Assembly (NCBI RefSeq): GCF_044759095.2 | Contig: NZ_JBIYSM020000020.1 | Span: forward strand, 1 to 64,000 | Direction: 5' to 3' | Origin: JBIYSM02 sp044759095 | GTDB taxonomy: Bacteria; Bacillota; Bacilli; Brevibacillales; Brevibacillaceae | Length of the DNA: 64,000 bases | In this document: in pieces, positions 16,391-23,269 of the stretch | Numbering within the stretch: position 1 is the stretch's first letter | Layout of the letters: the number at the start of each line of letters is the position of its first letter | Program-made: the position numbers and the translations under genes | Notes under the pieces: model-generated | The model's input: only the letters and a program-made list of their open reading frames with translations | The model's database searches: none | Told to the model about the DNA's origin: nothing

Positions 16391-16795
16391 TTATCGCAGC
16401 GGTATGTGCAGCTGATGGATGCGGTGACCCTTCGCTGCACTTTCTTCAAAAAGAACGAGGGTAAGCGTGTCCGTAGTGGTTTTCGGCAGGTTCAGGTTGA
16501 TTTCAAACTTCCCCCATCCAAGACCGCCTGCGCTAGCCTGGACAAAGCTGTTGATCAGTTCCTGCTGACCGTCCGCCACAACATAACAAATATTCCCTTC
16601 CATTACTCGTGCCTCTCCTTGGACCACGTACTGATTGGGAGCGGTTTTACTCACGGTAAGGTTGCGAAACGACTCGTTCTCGTATCCCTTTTCGTCTGTT
16701 GACTCGTGTTGCGGCTTGGTCACTTCCGCCATAGCGGGAATCACTCCGCAAACGACGAAAAACCCGATTGCAAAAAGCTGTGCCAGAAGCTTTAT
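16391..16795 (-). CDS. Secreted Gmad2-domain protein, probable ATA start
   Basis: The C-terminal 85 residues (QYVVQGEARVMEGNICY, then TTDTLTLVLFEESAAKG) match the Gmad2 immunoglobulin-like domain found in spore-germination-associated proteins. The N-terminus is a signal peptide, IKLLAQLFAIGFFVVCGVIPAMA. The only ATG in frame, at 16855, would put 20 unlikely residues ahead of the signal. A strong GGAGGGG (minus strand, 16802-16808) sits 6 bases before an ATA codon at 16795, giving a normal signal peptide, so I infer ATA as the start; a TTG at 16810 overlapping the site is the alternative. Product about 134 residues. Confidence 0.7.
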   Translation of the reverse strand: MKLLAQLFAIGFFVVCGVIPAMAEVTKPQHESTDEKGYENESFRNLTVSKTAPNQYVVQGEARVMEGNICYVVADGQQELINSFVQASAGGLGWGKFEINLNLPKTTTDTLTLVLFEESAAKGHRIHQLHIPLR

Positions 16796-16895
16796 GGATA
16801 TCCCCTCCAATGCCTGATTGCAGGTATTAGCATGAGCATTTTGTCCGTGTATCATGCAAATCGATGGATGAACGAACAGTTGGGGAGTTTTTTCA

Positions 16896-16924
16896 TTGAG
16901 ATTGAAAGGTCCTTGTGGTACTAT
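16896..16924 (+). promoter_or_regulatory. SigA-type promoter of a putative noncoding RNA
   Basis: TTGAGA (16896-16901) and TACTAT (16919-16924) are separated by exactly 17 bases. No open reading frame with a ribosome site follows; a structured region and a terminator do. Confidence 0.7.
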
Positions 16925-16930
16925 TACGAG

Positions 16931-17177
16931 TGTAAGGATCCTGCGATGTACGTTATGGCTTACTATGTTTTTAACCTTGAGTGTTTCTAGGGAGACAGAA
17001 CTTCGCGGCGTATGTCAGGCCCACCTCCGAAAGGACGCATGGGAAGGCAGAAATGCGGACGGGTCACCCACCTGTGTGAGTTGCAGGTTAAAGAAACATG
17101 AGGCTGGACGGCAGAGCGGGGCATGAATTTTCACAGTGAATAAAAAAAGGGTCAGGATACTCGTCCTGACCCTTTTT
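16931..17177 (+). ncRNA. Putative structured noncoding RNA of unknown family
   Basis: A good promoter lies just upstream and a strong hairpin terminator ends the region, about 247 bases in all, without a credible gene. The sequence has compensating stems: GTTTCT near 16983 with AGAAAC near 17091, a TCC-GAAA-GGA hairpin near 17028, ACCTG/CAGGT near 17070-17090, and an alternative TTTAACC/GGTTAAA pair that cannot form together with the first. The size suits 6S RNA or another regulator, but I could not match it to 6S, SRP RNA, tmRNA, RNase P RNA or a known riboswitch. Confidence 0.55.
17144..17177. terminator. Bidirectional terminator
   Basis: A 14-bp perfect stem AAAAAGGGTCAGGA/TCCTGACCCTTTTT with a 6-base loop lies between the putative RNA and the convergent Gln/Asn-rich gene. 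Confidence 0.9.
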
Positions 17178-17195
17178 GCCTGCCAGTAACCGATG

Positions 17196-17606
17196 TTACT
17201 GCGGGTTTTGTTTCTGATTCTGCCATTGATTTTGATTTTGGTCCTGTTCGTCCCTGCGGCTTACAATCGTCAGGTTGTTTTCCAAATCCTTGGTTTCCTT
17301 GGCGTCCTGAATGATTTGATACATTTGCAGGAAGGTCGCCTTCTGTCCTTCCGGGACCCCTTTTATGCGCACGGTCATTTCCTGAGGGCCGTTCTGTCCG
17401 TTCTGACCGCCGTTTTGGTTTTTCTTCTGCCCGCCGGAATCCCCGAGAAAACTGAGGAACATGGACTCGTCGTTCTGATCTGCTTGATCCTGCTGATACA
17501 GACTTTGGTTTTGATCCTGCTGGCTGCCTTGGTTGTTTTGCTGTTCCGAATCAAAAAGAACGTTAAACTCGTTCAAATCCGTTTGGATGATTCCGATGAC
17601 ATTCAT
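17196..17606 (-). CDS. Gln/Asn-rich small protein of unknown function
   Basis: This 136-residue product has an ordered N-terminus (MNVIGIIQTDLNEFNVLF), a central tract dominated by Gln, Asn, Asp and Gly (about residues 22-75), a more ordered segment VRIKGVPEGQKATFLQMYQIIQDAKETKDLENNLTI split by few polar runs, and another Gln/Asn-rich tail. There is no signal or membrane segment. I do not recognise a family. AAAGGAG lies 7 bases before the ATG. It follows the DUF2512 gene by 38 bases in the same direction and shares its downstream terminator with the putative RNA. Confidence 0.6.
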   Translation of the reverse strand: MNVIGIIQTDLNEFNVLFDSEQQNNQGSQQDQNQSLYQQDQADQNDESMFLSFLGDSGGQKKNQNGGQNGQNGPQEMTVRIKGVPEGQKATFLQMYQIIQDAKETKDLENNLTIVSRRDEQDQNQNQWQNQKQNPQ

Positions 17607-17644
17607 GTGGGAACTCCTTTCCGTACGTATTCTGGAACAGCCGG

Positions 17645-17989
17645 TTAGCCTGGATGCTTCGAATGGTGAACGCCCCGCCGCTGCAGATAGTCATGGAAAA
17701 AGTACTCCACGACAGAGATGGCAAAGGCAGTCAAGAATAGACCGGACAGGCGAAAGGGCTGAAAAAAGACTACGCTTGCAATCCACAGCAAGGAAAACGT
17801 CAGAAGAAAGTCGGCTGTGCTGGCAAACGTATTATTGGTTTTCGGGAGGATGACCAGATCCCCCAGCACATAGGCAAACAGCGTGACGAAAATACTTGTC
17901 AACAGCGCGAACGTGAGTGATGTTCCCGACCACAAAAGCCCAGGAACGGCGACGACGCCGTTGAAAATGAGCTTCAGTAGGATGTTCAA
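17645..17989 (-). CDS. YndM/DUF2512-family membrane protein
   Basis: The 114-residue protein has four hydrophobic helices and the DUF2512 pattern (GDLVILPKTNNTFASTADF in the second loop, VEYFFHDYLQRRG at the end), as in B. subtilis YndM. Its role is unknown; the family is restricted to spore-forming Bacillales. The ATG at 17989 follows a GGAGGTG site on the minus strand. It lies between rqcH and the Gln/Asn-rich gene, all leftward. Confidence 0.78.
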   Translation of the reverse strand: MNILLKLIFNGVVAVPGLLWSGTSLTFALLTSIFVTLFAYVLGDLVILPKTNNTFASTADFLLTFSLLWIASVVFFQPFRLSGLFLTAFAISVVEYFFHDYLQRRGVHHSKHPG

Positions 17990-18031
17990 GGAACGAACAC
18001 CTCCTTTCCTGCTCTTAGTATGAGCCTTGCC

Positions 18032-19774
18032 CTATTCGCTATGCGCAGGGGGAGCGTTTGATTTTAGTTTCTGCACCAGCGCCTCGTCAGGTGTGACATA
18101 CAGGGTGCGCTGTTGCTCGTAGATGCAGAATCCCGGTTTGGCGCCGCTCGGCTTCTTCACGTGTTTTACCAGCGTGTAGTCAACCGGGACCCGGCTGCCG
18201 TGTCTCGCCTTGCTGAAGTAGGCGGCCAGAACGGCAGCTTCAAACAGGGTCTGTTCCGAAAACTGGCGGGCGCGAATGACCACGTGAGAGCCGGGGATGT
18301 CTTTGGTGTGCAGCCAGGTGTCGCTTGCGGCAGCCAGTTTATGGGTCAGGTAGTCGTTCTGCTTGTTGTTTTTCCCGACGAGAATTTCCACGCCTTCGCT
18401 CGAGGTGTAGGCCTCCAGTTCCGGGCGGACGTCCTTCTTTTTCTTCGTCCCGCGCTTTTGGCGGTCCCGCACGTAGCCCTGCTCCACGAGCTCTTCGCGG
18501 ATTTCCTCCGCCTCTTTCAGGGAAGCGTGGTCCAACTGCACCAGGAGTCCCTCCAGATAGGCGATTTCTTCCCGTGCCTGGACAATTTGCTCTTCGACAA
18601 TTTGCAGGCTGTTCTTGGCCTTGTTGTAACGCTTGTAGTACGCCTGGAGGTTTTCCGAAGGCGTTTTTAGCGGGTCGAGCGGGATGGTGATGGTTCCGCC
18701 GGCTTCATCGTACCAGTTGACGGTGACCAGTTCGGTATCGCCGCGCTTCAGCTGATGCATGTGCGCAGTGATGAATTCCCCGTAAAGCTTAAAGCGTTCC
18801 GCATCCCTTGCTTCCACAAGGGTTTGCTCCAGCTTTTCAATCTTTTTCTCGTTTTTGTTCCGTTCGGTGGTGACGATGCGAATCAGGTCGTGTACTTTTT
18901 GTTTGACCGTATCACGGAGCGCCTTTCCTTCGTAATACGCTTGAAGACAAGCGCTTACGTTGGCGTAAGGAGTCGTGCGTCCGTCCATAAGATGGGTCAA
19001 CTCAATAACCGAAAAATGCGTCTTGGCCGCCGTCTCCACCACCACCGGATGGTAGTCGTGCCGATTGACCTTCGCCATGACACCGGAAAACGCGTCCCAC
19101 AGCGTCTCACGCGTGGCCAGCCCAGCGCGGTGGACGATCTCTTTGGCAAAGAGAGGACTCAGTCCGCTGTACGTATCGACCAGCTGCTTGTCCAGTCTGC
19201 CGCCGTTCCAGTCAAGACGAGAGGTAAATTCCTCTTTGCTGGTCAAAAGCGGATTCAGCTTGTTCTGGCTGGGCGGAAATACATAAGGACGTCCCGGGAG
19301 CACCTGGCGGTATTGGCTGATCGCCATGGTAACGTGCAGGGCGCTGTCCAAGATGGTGTTGGTCGACGGGTCCATCAGAATGATATTGCTGTGCTTGCCC
19401 ATGATTTCGACAACGATCCGTTTGCGCGTCGTGTCGCCCAACTCATCTCTGGTCCTTACGTCCAAATTAATGATGCGCTCCATGTCTACCTGTGTCACCG
19501 ATTCAATCATGCCGCCTTCGCAATGTTTGCGCAGGAGCATGCAGAACATCGGGGCTTCCTGCGGATTGACAAACTCCTCCTGGGTGAGATGAATCCGCGG
19601 ATAGGTGGGGTTGGCGGAAATGAGCAGTTTCACGTTTTCCCCCTGGGCGCGAATCTGCAGAACGATATCGGTATGATGAGGCTGGTGGATGCGGGATATC
19701 CGCCCGCCAGCCAGCTTGGACAGTTCATGTACAATGGCACGGGTAACAACGCCGTCAAATGACAAGGATCTCAC
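18032..19774 (-). CDS. rqcH: Ribosome quality control protein RqcH
   Basis: This 580-residue protein (YloA/Rqc2/NEMF family) binds split 50S subunits carrying stalled peptidyl-tRNA and adds C-terminal alanine tails for degradation. The NFACT-N domain occupies about residues 1-180 (SFDGVVTRAIVHEL, LLRKHCEGG, GKHSNIILMD), a coiled-coil middle follows at about 280-430, and the C-terminal NFACT-R domain carries VGKNNKQND and ASDTWLHTKDIPGSH near 460-490. Length agrees with B. subtilis RqcH. It diverges from the yicC promoter, the same arrangement as yloA-yloC. GAGGTGAGATCC precedes the ATG. Confidence 0.92.
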   Translation of the reverse strand: MRSLSFDGVVTRAIVHELSKLAGGRISRIHQPHHTDIVLQIRAQGENVKLLISANPTYPRIHLTQEEFVNPQEAPMFCMLLRKHCEGGMIESVTQVDMERIINLDVRTRDELGDTTRKRIVVEIMGKHSNIILMDPSTNTILDSALHVTMAISQYRQVLPGRPYVFPPSQNKLNPLLTSKEEFTSRLDWNGGRLDKQLVDTYSGLSPLFAKEIVHRAGLATRETLWDAFSGVMAKVNRHDYHPVVVETAAKTHFSVIELTHLMDGRTTPYANVSACLQAYYEGKALRDTVKQKVHDLIRIVTTERNKNEKKIEKLEQTLVEARDAERFKLYGEFITAHMHQLKRGDTELVTVNWYDEAGGTITIPLDPLKTPSENLQAYYKRYNKAKNSLQIVEEQIVQAREEIAYLEGLLVQLDHASLKEAEEIREELVEQGYVRDRQKRGTKKKKDVRPELEAYTSSEGVEILVGKNNKQNDYLTHKLAAASDTWLHTKDIPGSHVVIRARQFSEQTLFEAAVLAAYFSKARHGSRVPVDYTLVKHVKKPSGAKPGFCIYEQQRTLYVTPDEALVQKLKSNAPPAHSE

Positions 19775-19844
19775 CTCAAAAATAGTATCGTTTCCCAGTG
19801 TAACACATGTAGAGGAGCATCTTAAACACCAGTGAGTGATTCGG

Positions 19845-19874
19845 TTGACACTGCCAATGATTGTCTCCTATAAT
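19845..19874 (+). promoter_or_regulatory. SigA promoter of the yicC-remA-gmk-rpoZ unit
   Basis: TTGACA (19845-19850) and TATAAT (19869-19874) are both consensus, with an 18-base spacer. The predicted start lies about 30 bases before the yicC ATG. It probably drives expression to the terminator after rpoZ. Confidence 0.85.
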
Positions 19875-19910
19875 AAATTAACGATTTTACGTCTGTGGAA
19901 GTGATCACGC

Positions 19911-20798
19911 ATGATTCGGAGCATGACAGGGTACGGCAGAAGTGAAAGCGTCCGAGACAACCTGCGCTTGACGGTTGAGATGAGGGCGGTAAACCACCGG
20001 TTTTGCGAAATTCTCGTCCGGCTGCCAAAAACCTGGGGCATGCTGGAGGATCGTGTGCGAAAAAGGGTGGCGCAGTACGTGCGCCGCGGCCGCGTCGATG
20101 TTTTCATCGCCGTTGATTGGAACGCATCGACGCCATCGGGCGTTGCAATCGATTGGAGTGCAGCCGAACAATATGTATGGGCGGCACGTCAGCTGAACGA
20201 ACAGTTTTCGCTGACAGAACCATTAAGTGCAAAGGATTTGCTGCTTCTTCCCGGCGTCGTGCAAAAACAGGAGCCGACGGAAGCCGCTCCGGAGGATATT
20301 GAGGAGTGGCTCATTGACGTTGTGGAGGAGGCCGCGCATCATTTGCTTTCCATGAAGGAAGCGGAAGGCCGGCAGTTGTATCAGGATATAACCCATCGTC
20401 TTGCTCTTGTGTCAGCTTGGGCCAAGGAGATTCGCCAACTGGCACCCGCGGCAGTAGAGGAGTATCGCAGCCGCCTGCAGCAGCGTATCGGCGAGTTGGC
20501 TGAGCACACTCCCTTCGATCTGGATCACCAGCGGTTGGCACAGGAAATTGCCCTCTTCGCGGATCGCTCGGACATCAGCGAAGAGACGACGCGGCTTTTA
20601 AGTCACTGCACCCAGTTTACGGAACAGCTGACGAAGGATGAAGCAGTCGGACGAAAACTTGACTTTCTGTTGCAGGAGATGAACAGGGAAGCGAATACGA
20701 TGGCTTCCAAAGCAAATCATTTGCCAATCCAGCGCCTCGCCGTCGAGATCAAGACGGAGCTGGAAAAAATGAGAGAGCAAGTGCAGAACGTCGAGTAG
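19911..20798 (+). CDS. YicC/YloC-family endoribonuclease-like protein
   Basis: The 295-residue protein opens MIRSMTGYGRSE, the diagnostic start of the YicC family, and ends with EMNREANTMASKANHLPIQRLAVEIKTELEKMREQVQN, the conserved C-terminal helix pair. E. coli YicC is an Mn-dependent endoribonuclease involved in RNA turnover; the Bacillus relative YloC is likewise linked to RNA cleavage. GGAAGTGAT precedes the ATG. It heads the run remA-gmk-rpoZ exactly as in B. subtilis. Confidence 0.9.
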   Translation: MIRSMTGYGRSESVRDNLRLTVEMRAVNHRFCEILVRLPKTWGMLEDRVRKRVAQYVRRGRVDVFIAVDWNASTPSGVAIDWSAAEQYVWAARQLNEQFSLTEPLSAKDLLLLPGVVQKQEPTEAAPEDIEEWLIDVVEEAAHHLLSMKEAEGRQLYQDITHRLALVSAWAKEIRQLAPAAVEEYRSRLQQRIGELAEHTPFDLDHQRLAQEIALFADRSDISEETTRLLSHCTQFTEQLTKDEAVGRKLDFLLQEMNREANTMASKANHLPIQRLAVEIKTELEKMREQVQNVE

Positions 20799-20821
20799 AA
20801 GGGAAAGGATGGACTGGGCGC

Positions 20822-21082
20822 ATGGCAATCAAGCTGATCAATATCGGATTCGGAAACATCGTCAATGCCAACCGCATCATATCGATCGTCAGTCCCGAAT
20901 CCGCCCCCATCAAGCGGATCATACAGGAAGCGCGCGACCGCAGCATGCTGGTGGATGCCACTTACGGCAGGCGGACGCGGGCCGTCATTATTACCGACAG
21001 CGACCACGTCATCTTGTCCGCCGTGCAGCCGGAAACGGTGGCACAGCGATTGACCACGAAGGATGACGAGTCTGACGAATAG
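20822..21082 (+). CDS. remA: Extracellular matrix regulator RemA
   Basis: This 86-residue DUF370 protein matches B. subtilis RemA (YlzA), a ring-forming DNA-binding activator of biofilm matrix and osmoprotection operons. The conserved start IKLINIGFGNIVNANRII and the SDHVILSAVQPETVAQR region are intact; the surface arginines RTRA near residue 50 fit the DNA-binding face. It lies 23 bases after yicC and 21 before gmk, the canonical order. Confidence 0.93.
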   Translation: MAIKLINIGFGNIVNANRIISIVSPESAPIKRIIQEARDRSMLVDATYGRRTRAVIITDSDHVILSAVQPETVAQRLTTKDDESDE

Positions 21083-21103
21083 AGTAGGAGATGAAATGCG
21101 ATA

Positions 21104-21718
21104 ATGGGCGATAGCGGCCTCCTCTTGGTTCTCTCAGGACCTTCGGGAGTAGGAAAAGGAACGGTTTGCAAAGCGCTGCGCGAACGGATGCCGAACCTGG
21201 TGTACTCTGTTTCCGCAACGACGCGTGCTCCGCGAGCGGGAGAAGTGGAAGGAGTAAACTACTTCTTTAAGACCAAAGCGGAGTTTGAAGAAATGATCCG
21301 GCAGGACGAACTTTTGGAATGGGCGGAATACGTGGGCAATTATTACGGTACCCCGCGAAAGTTCGTCGAAGAGACGCTGGCCAGCGGACGCGACGTCATT
21401 CTGGAAATCGAAGTGCAGGGAGCGCTGCAAGTAAAGAAGAAGTTTCCCCAGGGAATCTTTCTGTTCCTGGCTCCACCGGATTTGACCGAGCTGCAAAACC
21501 GGATCGTCGGCCGCGGAACGGAGTCGGAAGAAACGATTCGGCACCGCATGGAAGTGGCCAAATCGGAAATTGAGCTGATGGATCACTACGATTACGTCGT
21601 GGTCAATGACGTCATCGACTGCGCCTGTGAACGCATTCAGGCAATCATCACCGCTGAACATCTGAAAAAAGAGCGGCAAATACACAAATTTCGCAAGTGG
21701 CTGAAGGAGGTCAACTAA
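21104..21718 (+). CDS. gmk: Guanylate kinase
   Basis: The 204-residue enzyme phosphorylates GMP to GDP. The P-loop SGPSGVGKGT lies at residues 9-18, the GMP-binding STTRxPR region reads SATTRAPRAGEVEGVNYFF near 38-56, and the lid DQQTEESI-type arginines are in RIVGRGTESEETIRHRM near 130-146. GMK also limits (p)ppGpp action in Firmicutes. TAGGAGATG precedes the ATG. It is followed directly by rpoZ, as usual. Confidence 0.95.
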   Translation: MGDSGLLLVLSGPSGVGKGTVCKALRERMPNLVYSVSATTRAPRAGEVEGVNYFFKTKAEFEEMIRQDELLEWAEYVGNYYGTPRKFVEETLASGRDVILEIEVQGALQVKKKFPQGIFLFLAPPDLTELQNRIVGRGTESEETIRHRMEVAKSEIELMDHYDYVVVNDVIDCACERIQAIITAEHLKKERQIHKFRKWLKEVN

Positions 21719-21722
21719 CGAT

Positions 21723-21929
21723 ATGCTTTACCCTTCCATTGATATGCTGACGGAAAAAGTGGAAAGCAAGTATACCCTGGTAACAGTGGCGTCCAAGCGC
21801 GCCCGTCAACTGCGCGAGAACAACAACCTGCAGCTGGATAAGCCGAAGTCGAAGAAATTCGTCGGGCAGGCTTTGGAGGAATTGGCCTCCGATCTGCTCG
21901 TCTATGAAAACCCGGAAACGCGCAAATAA
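21723..21929 (+). CDS. rpoZ: RNA polymerase omega subunit
   Basis: The 68-residue product has the omega pattern MLYPSIDMLTEKVESKYTLVTVASKRARQLREN (interrupted here by no gaps) with the universally placed lysine-arginine KRAR motif. It supports assembly of RNA polymerase. GGAGGTCAACTA lies just upstream, partly within the gmk end. A terminator follows, ending the yicC-rpoZ unit. Confidence 0.93.
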   Translation: MLYPSIDMLTEKVESKYTLVTVASKRARQLRENNNLQLDKPKSKKFVGQALEELASDLLVYENPETRK

Positions 21930-21963
21930 AGGGAAATCAAGGCCCATGGTTTTGGCGCAGAAG

Positions 21964-21990
21964 AACAACCTCGCAGCAGGTTGTTTTTTT
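21964..21990 (+). terminator. Terminator after rpoZ
   Basis: AACAACCT pairs with AGGTTGTT across a 6-base loop and is followed by TTTTT. It separates rpoZ from coaBC. Confidence 0.85.
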
Positions 21991-22033
21991 GCGCGATAGA
22001 GACCAACTAACTCCCCTGAGAGGAGAGATCAGG

Positions 22034-23269
22034 ATGCAACCATTACAGGGTAAACGGATCGTCCTTGGCGTTACAGGAGGAATTGCGGCTTACAAGGCGG
22101 CGGCGTTGACCAGCAAGCTGACTCAGGCCGGCGCCGAGGTGCACGTTGTCATGACCGAACACGCCTTGCAATTTGTTCAGCCAGCCACGTTTCAAGCGCT
22201 GTCTCATCAGCCGGTACACGTGAATACGTTTTACGAGCCGGACCCGCAAGTGATTGCCCACATCGATCTGGCGGACAAGGCAGACCTGGTGTTGATTGCC
22301 CCGGCTACCGCCAACATCATCGGGAAGATGGCCAACGGCATCGCCGACGACATGCTGACCACCACCGTATTGGCGACAAAAGCTCCTGTACTGGTGGCGC
22401 CGGCGATGAATGTCAACATGTACGCCCATCCCGCTGTTCAGGCCAACATGAAGCGGCTGGCCGAGTACGGTTATCGTTTTATCGAGCCGGGGGAAGGGCT
22501 CCTCGCCTGCGGCTGGATCGGAAAGGGGCGCCTCGCGGAACCGGAGGAGATCCTCGAAGCGGTCATCGGCTTTTTCGCGCAGCAGACGGCAGCACGGCAA
22601 GATCTGAAGGGGAAACAGGTGCTCGTCACAGCTGGGCCGACGCGGGAAAAGATTGACCCGGTTCGCTACATCTCCAACCACTCCTCCGGCAAGATGGGCT
22701 ATGCCATTGCGGAAGCGGCTCGCGACCGCGGTGCAAAGGTGGTGCTGATCAGCGGCCCGACTGCGCTGCCGCGGCCTGCAGGCGTGGCGTTTGTCGCTGT
22801 CGAGTCCGTCCAGGAGATGTACGACGCAGTTATGGAGCACCTGCCGCACACTGACATCGTGATCAAGGCAGCAGCGGTCTCCGACTATCGACCCAAGGAA
22901 GTGCAGACGCATAAAATGAAAAAGAGTGACGGGCCGTTTCAATTGGAGCTGGACAAGGCCCCCGACATCCTGCAGACAATCGGTGAGAAGAAGACTCACC
23001 AGTTCGTCGTCGGATTTGCAGCGGAAACGCAAGACGTGCTGAAACACGCGAAAGGCAAGCTGGAGCGAAAAAATCTGGACATGATCGTGGCCAACGACGT
23101 GCTGATGGAGGGCGCGGGAATGGGCAGTGACACCAACATCGTCACACTGCTGACGCGGGACGGCGAGCGGGTGGAACTTGCCAAGCTGAGCAAACGGGAA
23201 GTGGCGGAGAAAATATTTGACGCGGTCCTGATGAAGCTGGCCAATCGACCGCTTTCCGCAGCTCTATGA
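22034..23269 (+). CDS. coaBC: Bifunctional phosphopantothenoylcysteine decarboxylase/synthase
   Basis: This 411-residue flavoenzyme makes 4'-phosphopantetheine from phosphopantothenate in CoA synthesis. The N-terminal CoaC half has GVTGGIAAYK at residues 10-19, APAMNVNMY near 123, and the active-site lid LACGWIGKGRLAEP near 157. The CoaB half starts near 185 with VTAGPTREKIDPVRYISNHSSGKMG split around the nucleotide site and contains KAAAVSDYRP. ATG 22034 is chosen because GAGAGGAGA lies upstream. The last 4 bases overlap priA (ATGA). Confidence 0.94.
   Translation: MQPLQGKRIVLGVTGGIAAYKAAALTSKLTQAGAEVHVVMTEHALQFVQPATFQALSHQPVHVNTFYEPDPQVIAHIDLADKADLVLIAPATANIIGKMANGIADDMLTTTVLATKAPVLVAPAMNVNMYAHPAVQANMKRLAEYGYRFIEPGEGLLACGWIGKGRLAEPEEILEAVIGFFAQQTAARQDLKGKQVLVTAGPTREKIDPVRYISNHSSGKMGYAIAEAARDRGAKVVLISGPTALPRPAGVAFVAVESVQEMYDAVMEHLPHTDIVIKAAAVSDYRPKEVQTHKMKKSDGPFQLELDKAPDILQTIGEKKTHQFVVGFAAETQDVLKHAKGKLERKNLDMIVANDVLMEGAGMGSDTNIVTLLTRDGERVELAKLSKREVAEKIFDAVLMKLANRPLSAAL

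Noticed and set aside
16896..17126. A 76-codon frame inside the putative RNA
   Set aside because: Its start lies in the promoter -35 box, with no ribosome site and no protein-like pattern.
16931..17177. Naming the transcript 6S RNA, SRP RNA or a cobalamin-type riboswitch
   Set aside because: Only fragments such as ATGTCAGG resemble SRP RNA. The conserved GGAAGGAAGCA loop, B12 box and 6S bubble could not be located, so I left it unnamed.
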